This document shows positions 28,030 to 38,198 of a stretch of DNA of 44,134 nt, one piece after another; the first letter of the stretch is position 1, and every line of letters begins with the position of its first letter. The DNA is taken from contig JAAYRS010000050.1 of assembly GCA_012518645.1 (NCBI GenBank), positions 1-44,134 of the forward strand. The letters run 5' to 3'. This DNA is from Bacillota bacterium. GTDB lineage: Bacteria > Bacillota > Limnochordia > Darwinibacteriales > Darwinibacteriaceae. The notes beneath the pieces were generated by a model. It was not told the origin of the DNA. It worked only from the letters and a program-made list of their open reading frames with translations, and did no database searches. Made by a program: the position numbers and the translations under genes.

Positions 28030-29484
28030 TTATTCTTCCTTCCCCAGATTTTTAATCTCTTTAATTAGATCCGAACCAAGAGCCATAATTTTGCTTTGCT
28101 CATTAGGGCCGAGCCTGTCTCTTCCGTAACGGACTCGGTGGTAACCGGCAATAAAAAGAGCAATATTGTTCTTACCTTCCTTCAGCTTTTTTTGCAAACA
28201 GAAGCCGTATTCCCCGGCAGTGTGATCCGCCCGGAATGAAACCCCTTTTTTTCTGCCTAGGCGCACCATCCGGCGAAATTGAGCCCTAATATTTCTAGGT
28301 TCCGGCCAAGAGGAAAACCGCAGCCTGGAAAAGAGAAATTCCTCTTTGACACCCGCAGGCCGAGGCGAAAAAACATTTTCCTCCGGCTCTGCCCAAGCAG
28401 CACCGGTCAATTTTTGCCAGACCCGCTTTAAGGCCTTAAAAACCCTGACAGCTAACTTAGGCAAACCCCGCAGCCCGCCTAGCTCTTTTTTACTGAACTC
28501 GACAATCAGAAAACCTAAAAGGATGAGGAAAAAGATGAGCACAATTCCGCCCGCGGAAAGAAGATAAATTAATAAAATGACCGCAATCCACCAGGAAGGC
28601 TCGGCTTCGGAGGGGGGAGGGAGAAAACCGGGGCCTCCCGCCGCTGCCGGAAAGTCAGAGCCGGCCTCTCTTTTTAGAGCCGGGCCCTCCAGAATCCGCT
28701 GCAGAAAACCGGCTAAGCGAGGGCCAATCTTTTCCAAAGAAAAAGGCGAGTAATTGACGGGAGCCGCATTGACGGCCAGAAGGGCAACAACAAGAAAGAC
28801 GGACAAACTTTTTAGCCAAATTCGGCTTAAACCCGGCTGGATCTTCGCCTGAGCATACTCCCACAAAATTTGCAGGCGAAAAAGATAAGCCCCGGTTTGC
28901 AAAACCAGGAGGCAAAACAAGGATCCAGTTGTTAAAACCCCCAGGCGAACCCGTGTTAGGGAATCTAAAACAAAATTCGATCGCTCAGCAATAATGGCTA
29001 AAACAACAGCACCGGAACCGAAAGCAAAGAAGCGCCTCCAAAAATATTCCACGGCCGGCCCAGCACCGTAACCCTTACTTTCCAAGGATTCGTACTCCCA
29101 GTTAATTGCTGAAGGGGGATAGTCGCTCAAGTACGCCGACTTAATTTCCATTTCTGCAAACTGCCGGCCATAGCCCCTGGCCAGAAGCCAAGCGCCTCCA
29201 ACCAGCAAACTTTCCACCGCAAGAGCTTTGCTTCCGGCACTTAGGAAATAAAGGGGAGATAAAAATAAAGATAATTCCAAAACCCGGCCTAAGAGAGGAA
29301 CTTGAGGCGTTAAAAAATAGGCGGCGAAATAGGAACTTTCCAAAGCCGCCGTGAAAAGCAAAGGATAAAGCCAGGAACTAAAAGACCAGCCCTGCACAAA
29401 AAGGGCAGCATATTGACCCGTAAGGGAAACCAGGCAAAAAGAAGCCAAGGCCGCTCCAAAAGGTAAAAATCGCTTGATCATCAC
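28030..29484 (-). CDS. Membrane protein with DUF4129-like C-terminus
   Basis: Several TM helices; C-terminal IRAQFRRMVRLGRKKGVSFRADHTAGEYGFCLQKKL...FIAGYHRVRYG. Confidence 0.72.
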   Translation of the reverse strand: MMIKRFLPFGAALASFCLVSLTGQYAALFVQGWSFSSWLYPLLFTAALESSYFAAYFLTPQVPLLGRVLELSLFLSPLYFLSAGSKALAVESLLVGGAWLLARGYGRQFAEMEIKSAYLSDYPPSAINWEYESLESKGYGAGPAVEYFWRRFFAFGSGAVVLAIIAERSNFVLDSLTRVRLGVLTTGSLFCLLVLQTGAYLFRLQILWEYAQAKIQPGLSRIWLKSLSVFLVVALLAVNAAPVNYSPFSLEKIGPRLAGFLQRILEGPALKREAGSDFPAAAGGPGFLPPPSEAEPSWWIAVILLIYLLSAGGIVLIFFLILLGFLIVEFSKKELGGLRGLPKLAVRVFKALKRVWQKLTGAAWAEPEENVFSPRPAGVKEEFLFSRLRFSSWPEPRNIRAQFRRMVRLGRKKGVSFRADHTAGEYGFCLQKKLKEGKNNIALFIAGYHRVRYGRDRLGPNEQSKIMALGSDLIKEIKNLGKEE

Positions 29485-30719
29485 AGCCGTGCGCCCTCCT
29501 TTTCCCGAGCCGTAAAGATCTGTAAAGGGGCCTCTTTTGGCCGATGCAAAAGCCGCGGGTGGCGGATTTTAGAACCGGCCACAAAAATATGGACCCGATA
29601 ACCGTTTCGCACCAGTTCTTCGGCCCGGCTCACTATTTCAACACTGTCTTTTGGAATTACCAAAAATAAGAAGGCAGCTGAGCCCTTCCTTCTACTTTGC
29701 TCAGCCAGAATTGTTTCAAAGCCAACCTTTTTCTGGGTTTCAATCCCGGCTAAAATAGTTAGAATTTGAACAAGCTGGGCAGTGCCCTGCCGCGGCCTTA
29801 AGCGCAAAATCGGCCCTGAACCGGTAAGATTGATCTTTTCTTGCGCCAAGCGGCGGGTCAGGACCCCGTTAGCTGCAAAACCGAGAGCTGCACCTGATCT
29901 CAGCAGCGCCGCGCTTAAAGAGGCAGCAGTACTTACCGCTAATTCAGTTTGCAGATGATGCTTTTTCGACTCGTAATCGCCTCGATCAAGGTTCAGAAGA
30001 AGAAGGCAGGTTACATTGACAGTATGTTCAAATTGCTTGACCTGAAGGGAATTGGTGCGGGCGGTGGCCGGCCAGTGCAGGGTCCTGAGGGGATCACCGG
30101 CTTGACAAGGCCTGACCCCCGCTAATTTCGTCGGATCGGGATAAATCCTTTTCTGGGCAGTAATAGGCCCGATTACTGCCGCAGAAGTCAAATTTAAATC
30201 CTCCAGGTTATAAATGCGGGGGTAAACTAGCACAGTTTGGGGATCATCTACAAGAAAGCGCTGCGTGCTTAAACCGAAAAAATCTCCGATAAAAATCTCG
30301 ATTGGCCCTAAAACATAAACACCTCTTTGACGGGCTGTAAGCAAAGCGGGTACTTCAACGCGGGAACGGCCCGGTAGGGAAAACACGCCCTTTTTAGGGC
30401 GGGTGCCCGCTAAATCCGTCGGAATGCGATCCAGGCCGGAGATCCAAGCAAAAGGCAAGCGGGATTTGTTTTCGACCTGGAAAACCACTTCCTTTTGCTC
30501 TCCCGGAAAAAGGGACAATTGAGGAGTAAGGCGTCTAACAGCTATTTGCTCCGTAAGCCGCCTTTGAAAAAGACGGAGCCCAAAAAACAAGATCAACATC
30601 AAATAAGCCCAATTATAAGCTGTCCTTGTTTCAAATAAAAAGGCAGCCAGCAGCGCCAGCATTGATAGAAATTGCCACTTAATCAAGGCCATTGCCCCCC
30701 TGCTGATACCTTTCTTCAC
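29481..30719 (-). CDS. DUF58-domain protein
   Basis: PTKLAGVRPCQAGDPLRTLHWPATARTNSLQVKQFEHT is the DUF58 core; two N-terminal TM segments. Confidence 0.9.
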   Translation of the reverse strand: MKKGISRGAMALIKWQFLSMLALLAAFLFETRTAYNWAYLMLILFFGLRLFQRRLTEQIAVRRLTPQLSLFPGEQKEVVFQVENKSRLPFAWISGLDRIPTDLAGTRPKKGVFSLPGRSRVEVPALLTARQRGVYVLGPIEIFIGDFFGLSTQRFLVDDPQTVLVYPRIYNLEDLNLTSAAVIGPITAQKRIYPDPTKLAGVRPCQAGDPLRTLHWPATARTNSLQVKQFEHTVNVTCLLLLNLDRGDYESKKHHLQTELAVSTAASLSAALLRSGAALGFAANGVLTRRLAQEKINLTGSGPILRLRPRQGTAQLVQILTILAGIETQKKVGFETILAEQSRRKGSAAFLFLVIPKDSVEIVSRAEELVRNGYRVHIFVAGSKIRHPRLLHRPKEAPLQIFTAREKEGARL

Positions 30720-30796
30720 CCGGGGGGGGAATTCCTGTTGATTTTTAGGCCTGTTCAGTTATACTAAGGACGAATAAAAACTAAGGAGTTTGCAAG

Positions 30797-31390
30797 ATGA
30801 CCTGGGAACTAATGTCTTTCCCCTTCATCGCGGCTTTAATCGGTTGGGGAACCAATGTTATTGCCATCAAAATGCTTTTCTGGCCTCGGCAGCCCATCCG
30901 GATTTTTGGCTTCAGCCTCCGGGGCGTTCTGCCTAAACGCCAAAAGGAGATTGCCAGCAGTATTGGGCAAATAGTAAATGAGGATCTACTGCCCAGCGAT
31001 GATCTTCTAGAAGCGGTAAATACTAAGGAAAACCGTGAAAAAATAGTTGATTTGATCTGCGGGAATTTGGAAGACAAAGCCGGCCGCTTTCTACCTTTTT
31101 TCATTCCGGAAAACGCCAAAGAAAAAATTAAGGGGCACCTCCGCGGCATAGTTGGATCGGAAATAGAAACATTGTTTTCCCAGTTGAGCACAACTTTCAG
31201 CACCGAACTGGAAACCCGGAACTTGCTGGGTAATCTAGTAGAGGAAAAAGTCAATTCCTTTGATTTTTTCCAATTGGAAAACTTGATCTTAAAAGTAGCG
31301 AAAAAAGAACTCCGTCATATTGAATTCTTAGGTGCCGTCCTAGGCTTTTTTATCGGGATTATCCAGGTTTTGATCCTGATGATTTTTTAA
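30797..31390 (+). CDS. DUF445-family membrane protein
   Basis: FIAALIGWGTNVIAIKMLFWPRQPIRIFGFSLRGVLPKRQKEIASSIGQIV. Confidence 0.88.
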   Translation: MTWELMSFPFIAALIGWGTNVIAIKMLFWPRQPIRIFGFSLRGVLPKRQKEIASSIGQIVNEDLLPSDDLLEAVNTKENREKIVDLICGNLEDKAGRFLPFFIPENAKEKIKGHLRGIVGSEIETLFSQLSTTFSTELETRNLLGNLVEEKVNSFDFFQLENLILKVAKKELRHIEFLGAVLGFFIGIIQVLILMIF

Positions 31391-31420
31391 AAACCCCCAT
31401 GCGCCGGGGGTTTCTTTTTT
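31391..31420. terminator. Terminator between convergent genes
   Basis: AAACCCCC-atgcgcc-GGGGGTTT then CTTTTTTT. Confidence 0.85.
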
Positions 31421-32076
31421 TATTTCTTAATAAAAATTTGGGTAGTGTAATAGCTTGTCCCCCTTTGGAAAATACCAACCCCGATGTGAGTATAGCCGGA
31501 ATACATAATGTTGGCCCGATGGGCTGAACTGCCCATAAACAAAGGGTGAATCCGGGCAAAACTACCGGTCCTGGCTATGTTTTCACCGGCCAGGGCATAG
31601 CTGATCCCGGCCCTATTTAACATATTATAAACCGAACCCAAGTTGGGGGAAATATGATCGAAATAACCGGCAACAGCCATATCCCGGCTTTTTTCCTTGG
31701 CCAAGGCAACCAAGTTTAAATCTACTTGGAGGGTTTTCAAACCCCCGCTCACCCTTTCCCGGTTAACTTGGTTAATCAGGTTCTGTTCCTCGCTGGTCAA
31801 GGATGAAACCGGCGGGGGCGTTATCTCTTTCGGCGGTCTGCCCGGCTGCACCGGCAGAAGCGGGCTGCCCGGATTGCTCGGGGTCGCGGGAGGTGTCGGC
31901 TGAGGGCGCTGGGAAGGAAAACTGGGCTTAAAATCAATTTGGGGCCAAAGACTTGTGTTCCAGGTAGGCTTGGGAAGAATGGGGGCACTGGAAGCCCACC
32001 AATCCCAGGAACTGGCAGATACAGCGGATACTGCAGTAAGTAGGATCAATAGAATCAGGACAAGGGATCTTTTCAC
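31420..32076 (-). CDS. Secreted CAP-domain (SCP/PR1, YkwD-like) protein
   Basis: NLINQVNRERVSGGLKTLQVDLNLVALAKEKSRDMAVAGYFDHISPNLGSVYNMLNRAGISYALAGENIA; Pro-rich linker. Confidence 0.9.
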   Translation of the reverse strand: MKRSLVLILLILLTAVSAVSASSWDWWASSAPILPKPTWNTSLWPQIDFKPSFPSQRPQPTPPATPSNPGSPLLPVQPGRPPKEITPPPVSSLTSEEQNLINQVNRERVSGGLKTLQVDLNLVALAKEKSRDMAVAGYFDHISPNLGSVYNMLNRAGISYALAGENIARTGSFARIHPLFMGSSAHRANIMYSGYTHIGVGIFQRGTSYYTTQIFIKK

Positions 32077-32153
32077 ACAAAATTCCTCCTATAACATTTT
32101 CTAGTTTTATTATAGCAGGAAAAGAAGGCCGGTTGAGAAGCCAATTTGTACCA

Positions 32154-32456
32154 TTATCCCCCGCCCCCTCCCAACATGTTTTGCAGTTTTTCTTGAATCA
32201 ACTCCAAAGACAATTCTCCGCGGCAGCAGATCTGCCCGGCAATGATCACCAAGGGTAAATTCTTTTCCCGATGCCGGGGGCTAACCCTTCCTTGAAAACT
32301 ATCGGCATCAAAGAACCGAACCTGCACAGCGGAACCCCAATGCCGGCGGATAGCTCTTTGCAGATAAATAAGGGCCTCTTCCAGAGGGATTTGCTTCCTT
32401 CAACCTCCGCAAAAACGAATTGGGGTGCTGCGCTTAGCGTAAACGATTATTTCCAT
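32154..32456 (-). CDS. Candidate selenoprotein: 100-aa thioredoxin-fold-like protein with CxxU motif (in-frame TGA at 32400-32402)
   Basis: MEIIVYAKRSTPIRFCGG[U]RKQIPLEEALIYLQRAIRRHWGSAVQVRFFDADSFQGRVSPRHREKNLPLVIIAGQICCRGELSLELIQEKLQNMLGGGGG*. SD GAGGTGG just upstream. Frame open except for one TGA. Confidence 0.6.
32366..32392 (-). promoter_or_regulatory. Candidate bacterial SECIS hairpin
   Basis: Downstream of the UGA: CCUCU-GGA-AGAGG (32375-32387), apical loop starting 18 nt after UGA with G first; possible lower stem AAAU/AUUU (32389-32392 with 32366-32369). Confidence 0.5.
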
Positions 32457-32483
32457 TAAACCCACCTCAGGCCATTCTATGCC

Positions 32484-33758
32484 TTAATCTTTGGGAATGA
32501 CCCTGCGCCAAATGCTGGCCGTCCGGCTTTCCGGCCGGGTTTCGATTTCCTGTAAGCGCCTCTCTAACTGGGTTACCCGGCTTTTCAGCTTCTCGGTTTC
32601 TTCCTTCCAACTAATCTTTTCCCGTTCCAGTTTTCTTTCGTTGACTGCCAAGCGGCTTTCCAACCGCTCCAGCCGGTTTCTCCAAGGCGTTAAATCCGGA
32701 GCCGGAGGTATTTTTGGGAGAACAATGCTCTTTTGCCAGCTGCCAATTTCCGCCTTGAATTGCGCCCATTCTTCAAAGAGGGAGGCCATTCCCCGCTCTA
32801 GATCGGATTTCGGCTGCACTTCCGGTTCTTCTTCCTCAGCAGGCACCGCTTCAGTTTCAGCCGGGCCCGGATCTGTTTTTTTCGCTTTCTTCAGCTCCCA
32901 GCCCGCTAAAAGAAAGGAACCCCAACCGGGCATTGCCGCCGCCCGCTCTTGGAAATGATAATCCTCTAAAGGCAAAAGCTGAGGCCCGCTTTGTGAATCT
33001 ATGTTCAGGTAATAAAGGTTTCCCGCTTCTAACCAAAAAACGCCGCATTCCTCTTGGCAGGTATAACCAATCCGGGAAGCCCGGCCGGCTTGGGAAGAGA
33101 GAGCTTGGCCCGAGGACCAGGTGTTGTTTTTTGCTTTGAAATTAAGCACCGCCGATTCTTCCTTCCCTTCCAGCCAAAACAAACGGAGTTGAGGGCCGGG
33201 GATCAGCTGGGGATGGCGGCAGTCCCCGGCTCTTAAGACCACGGTTCCGCTCCAAATACGCTTATTTAAATCAAAAGCGCGATAGAGCAAATGCCCAGCC
33301 TGCTGCTGACAGTATACTAGGTAGAGATAATCCTCGTTTCCCAGGACACTAAAATCAAGCCGGCTGTTGGCCGCTGCCAAAAAGGGGGGTGACCAGCGCC
33401 CATCATAAATTTGGTGGCGCAGGGCGGGCCCGGAGCCCGAAGCCTGTTTTGCAAAGTAAAATAAATGTGCCTGCCCCTGCGCATCGGCAATTAACCGTCC
33501 GCCCCCATGATAAATAGAGCTTAATTCCAGCTGCTCGCGGAACAATGGTTTTTGACCTCGGTAGTGCCAGGCCCAATTTGATTTTTGAAAAGCAACTATA
33601 TGTAGCTGATTGGAAACCGCGGTGAGGGCAAAATCCTGGATTTGAGCCCCTAATTCTTTGCCGGCACCTTCGGGCCCGTACAGTTTCAACTTTCCGGCCG
33701 TCAATTCCGCGGCCTCGTATTCCGGGTGAGAAATTTTAATCAACATTATCACACCCAC
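32484..33758 (-). CDS. Hypothetical protein: beta-propeller-like N-terminus and C-terminal coiled coil
   Basis: Repeated beta-rich units (IVAFQKSNWAWHYRG, AHLFYFAKQ, LYLVYCQQQ, LRLFWLEGK, CGVFWLEAG), then a long Glu/Lys/Arg/Leu heptad region. Confidence 0.65.
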   Translation of the reverse strand: MGVIMLIKISHPEYEAAELTAGKLKLYGPEGAGKELGAQIQDFALTAVSNQLHIVAFQKSNWAWHYRGQKPLFREQLELSSIYHGGGRLIADAQGQAHLFYFAKQASGSGPALRHQIYDGRWSPPFLAAANSRLDFSVLGNEDYLYLVYCQQQAGHLLYRAFDLNKRIWSGTVVLRAGDCRHPQLIPGPQLRLFWLEGKEESAVLNFKAKNNTWSSGQALSSQAGRASRIGYTCQEECGVFWLEAGNLYYLNIDSQSGPQLLPLEDYHFQERAAAMPGWGSFLLAGWELKKAKKTDPGPAETEAVPAEEEEPEVQPKSDLERGMASLFEEWAQFKAEIGSWQKSIVLPKIPPAPDLTPWRNRLERLESRLAVNERKLEREKISWKEETEKLKSRVTQLERRLQEIETRPESRTASIWRRVIPKD

Positions 33759-33869
33759 CTCCTCCTAGTTTAGAATATGCACAAGCCCCAATATTAAGAT
33801 TTTTTTTATAACTGCTAGTCACCCCCTTCTCCCACCCGCATATGATGGTCTAGGAAAGGAGGTTTCAAC

Positions 33870-34508
33870 ATGTCTCACTGTACAGATCACGACGGCGGTT
33901 TCCAAAGAGAGTGTATTTACGTAACTAAAGTCTATAACGAGTGCAAGATCATCGAGTGCCCCACTTACAATATCCCTATCCCCCCCACCTGTCCCCCGGT
34001 TGTAAATGTGGTGGATTGCGCTTTGTCCGAAATTGACACGGAGGGGTTCGTTACCAGTTCCGGTGAAATAAGCCTTACTGTTAACTTTGTCCTGAACGTG
34101 GAATATGACGGCAACGGTACTCCCCAATTTATTGAACAGACTGCTCAATTCCGCCGCAACGGGCTGCGTTTAGAAGGTGTCGTTCCCGCCATGGATGTAA
34201 TCATCCTGCCCTTGCTGACTTGCGTCGGCTGCAGACCGGGTGAAAACGGGTCCAGCATCGAATGCGATGTAGGTGTCTATTTGGTGGTAAAAGCCGTAGC
34301 TTTAGTCCAGATGGAAGTCATGGGCAGATTTTGTCCGGAACCGCCGCTTTGCGAAGAGGTTTCACCTTTGGGCTGCACCGAATGGCTGGCTTTGGCCGAA
34401 TCAGGAGCCTTCTGGCCGCCATTCCCGCCCCAGCCGCCCAGGAGGGCGCCCCAGGATCCCCGGCCGCGGCCGCCGGTCTACCCAAAAAGGCCGCTTAGGG
34501 CCGATTAA
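33870..34508 (+). CDS. Cys-rich spore-coat-like protein with Pro-rich tail
   Basis: MSHCTDHDGGFQRECIYVTKVYNECKIIECP...CPPVVNVVDC...; tail PPFPPQPPRRAPQDPRPRPPVYPKRP. SD AAAGGAGG. Confidence 0.6.
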   Translation: MSHCTDHDGGFQRECIYVTKVYNECKIIECPTYNIPIPPTCPPVVNVVDCALSEIDTEGFVTSSGEISLTVNFVLNVEYDGNGTPQFIEQTAQFRRNGLRLEGVVPAMDVIILPLLTCVGCRPGENGSSIECDVGVYLVVKAVALVQMEVMGRFCPEPPLCEEVSPLGCTEWLALAESGAFWPPFPPQPPRRAPQDPRPRPPVYPKRPLRAD

Positions 34509-34525
34509 TTTTGGAATACACCCCG

Positions 34526-34557
34526 CCAAATCCAGCCTTCCAGCTGGATTTGGTTTT
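34526..34557 (+). terminator. Rho-independent terminator after the Cys-rich gene
   Basis: CCAAATCCAGC-cttcca-GCTGGATTTGG followed by TTTT. Confidence 0.85.
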
Positions 34558-34667
34558 AAACCAACTTTGGACAAACTTAAAAACCTGCCCTAACAGCTAA
34601 GAACAGCCTGCAGTTAACAGGAATATGCTAAAAGACGTCAAATGTAAAGAGCAGGGGGGAGATAGTG

Positions 34668-34988
34668 ATGAAACTGGTAATAACTGTAATTGAAGATAAT
34701 GATGCAGCTTTCTTAATGGAAGCCCTTGTGGAAAACGGTATTCAAGCCACCAAATTAGCCAGTACCGGCGGATTTTTGCTCCAGGGCAATACCACCCTTT
34801 TAATCGGGGTAGAAAAAGAAAAGGTAGAGCGTGTCTTGGAAATCATCCGCACTACCTGTGCACCCCGGAAAAAGGTTATTCCGCAAATCACTCCTGAATT
34901 ACCTACCAGTGTAAGTGTGCCCATTGAAATCGAGGCGGGGGGAGCTATTGTCTTTGTGCTCGATGTGGATCAGTTTTTAAAACTATAA
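34668..34988 (+). CDS. darA: Cyclic-di-AMP receptor, PII-like (DarA/PstA, DUF970)
   Basis: MKLVITVIEDNDAAFLMEALVENGIQATKLASTGGFLLQGNTTLLIGVEKEKVERVLEII. Confidence 0.9.
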   Translation: MKLVITVIEDNDAAFLMEALVENGIQATKLASTGGFLLQGNTTLLIGVEKEKVERVLEIIRTTCAPRKKVIPQITPELPTSVSVPIEIEAGGAIVFVLDVDQFLKL

Positions 34989-35654
34989 ATTAGCTAAAAG
35001 AATTAAAAGCACTAAAGTGTTCGCAACTCCGTGGGCAATAATAGGAGTAAAGATATTTTCTGTGCGGATAAACATGAAACCTAGAAGAATGCCGGCAGCT
35101 AAAACAGGGATAAACTGGATCAGATAAAAGTGGAGCAGGGCAAAGATTAAAGCAGCTAAGAAGGTGGATTTTACCGCGCCCAGCCTTTCTTTCCAAAAAT
35201 CTAAAAGCAGGCCCCTGAAAAATAGTTCCTCACTTAGAGGGGCCCCCATAATCAAGAGAAGCATAATCCCTTGCACAAAAACAGGGTTGCTGCTGCCTAG
35301 AAATACTTCTACCCCAGCCCGTTCCCTGGCGATAAGCAGCTCTGTTAATTCGCTTCCTAAAAGCCGGGTGCTGGCAGTGAGGACAAGAGCCCCCAGACCG
35401 GTGTTAAGAAAAAAAAGCCCCAGGCCCCAGAAAAGGCCTTCCACTATTTTTTTAAAGGAAAGTAATTGATAAATTTCGGGCCTGGAGCCGGCCAAGCCCC
35501 CGGTAATAAATAATGCTTGCTGAAGCAGGATGAGGCTGAAATAAATTCCCTGGGAGGGCTGTAAAAAGCGGCTCAGCACCGTTAGGACAAACCAGCCCCC
35601 AAAAACAAAACAGATCCAAAACCTCTGTTTTTTTCTAATTGTAATCTTTTTCAC
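34983..35654 (-). CDS. CPBP-family intramembrane metalloprotease
   Basis: GAPLSEELFFRGLLLDFW; ALLHFYLIQF; IIAHGVANTLVL. Confidence 0.9.
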   Translation of the reverse strand: MKKITIRKKQRFWICFVFGGWFVLTVLSRFLQPSQGIYFSLILLQQALFITGGLAGSRPEIYQLLSFKKIVEGLFWGLGLFFLNTGLGALVLTASTRLLGSELTELLIARERAGVEVFLGSSNPVFVQGIMLLLIMGAPLSEELFFRGLLLDFWKERLGAVKSTFLAALIFALLHFYLIQFIPVLAAGILLGFMFIRTENIFTPIIAHGVANTLVLLILLANL

Positions 35655-35673
35655 CTCCCGGCAGGATCAGCCC

Positions 35674-37200
<1,527 letters not shown>

Positions 37201-37304
37201 CTAAATAGCAACCGAAAAGGCGGAAGAAAGCAGGAAACTGCGCCTAATATTAGAAGTAGAGATGGGTGAACTGATTTGTAAGCATCATTCAAGGAGGTAC
37301 AGTT

Positions 37305-38195
37305 ATGGAAATACGAAAAGTAGCGGTACTGGGCGCGGGACGCTTAGGCCGGGGTATTGCTGAATGCGCCGCCCATAAAGGCTATGATGTCATTCTTTTT
37401 TCCCAAGGGGCCCGCGGGCAGGATGCCTTACGCCGGATAGAAAGAAGTTTAGATCGCAAGCTGGCTAAATGGGCGATTACCGAACCGGAAAAAAGGCTGA
37501 TTTTAGGTAAAATTAGCTACACCCTAGATCTTAAAGAATTAAGCAAAGTAGATTTGGTGGTAGAAGCCACTATCGATCAGTTTTACACAAAACAAGAACT
37601 GCTGCGGACAGCGGACCATCTCTGCCGGCCGGATGTAGTTTTTATTACCACTAGTTCAACTTTGAAAGTTTCCGATTTGGCCCGGGTTATCAGCCGCAAT
37701 GATTCTTTAGTAGGGCTTCATTTTATTCCTCCCGTGCCGAGTGTGCCGGTTGTGGAGATGACCACCGCCTATAATACATCATCAGCGGCAATCGAAACCG
37801 CTAAGCATTTCGCTTCCCGTTTAGGCAAAAAAGTCCTAACAATCCAGGAAAGCCCCGGCTTGGTTAATCCCCGTTCTTTGATGATTTTGGTGAATGAAGC
37901 CGCCTGGATGCTCAGTGAAGGGGTAGCGGATGTACGGACTGTGGAAACAATAATCAAAGAAAGCTGGGGCATGCGTCAAGGACCCCTGGAGATTGCGGAT
38001 CGGCTGGGTTTAGATTTGGTATTAAACTGGATGACCCAACTGCAGGCAGAATTTGGGGATCGTTATGCACCTTGCCCTCTTTTAAGGCTCTACGTCCGGG
38101 AAAAACGCTTGGGTCTTAAAACGAGACTGGGGTTTTTCGCCTATACAGAAGACGATGTCCTCGTTTTCGAGGAAGAACAGGAACAGGAGGACTGA
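37305..38195 (+). CDS. 3-hydroxyacyl-CoA (3-hydroxybutyryl-CoA) dehydrogenase family
   Basis: VAVLGAGRLGRGIAECAAHKGYDVILFS; VGLHFIPPVPSVPVVEM; PGLVNPRSLMILVNEAAWMLSEGVA. Confidence 0.88.
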   Translation: MEIRKVAVLGAGRLGRGIAECAAHKGYDVILFSQGARGQDALRRIERSLDRKLAKWAITEPEKRLILGKISYTLDLKELSKVDLVVEATIDQFYTKQELLRTADHLCRPDVVFITTSSTLKVSDLARVISRNDSLVGLHFIPPVPSVPVVEMTTAYNTSSAAIETAKHFASRLGKKVLTIQESPGLVNPRSLMILVNEAAWMLSEGVADVRTVETIIKESWGMRQGPLEIADRLGLDLVLNWMTQLQAEFGDRYAPCPLLRLYVREKRLGLKTRLGFFAYTEDDVLVFEEEQEQED

Positions 38196-38198
38196 AAA

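Noticed and set aside
30781-31254. 157-aa minus-strand ORF
   Set aside because: Antisense to the recognisable DUF445 gene.
32271-32459. 62-aa plus-strand ORF
   Set aside because: Antisense to the candidate selenoprotein frame; no SD or protein-like features.
32491-32958. 155-aa plus-strand ORF
   Set aside because: Shadow of the coiled-coil part of the 32484-33758 minus-strand gene; Ser/Arg-rich, no family signature.
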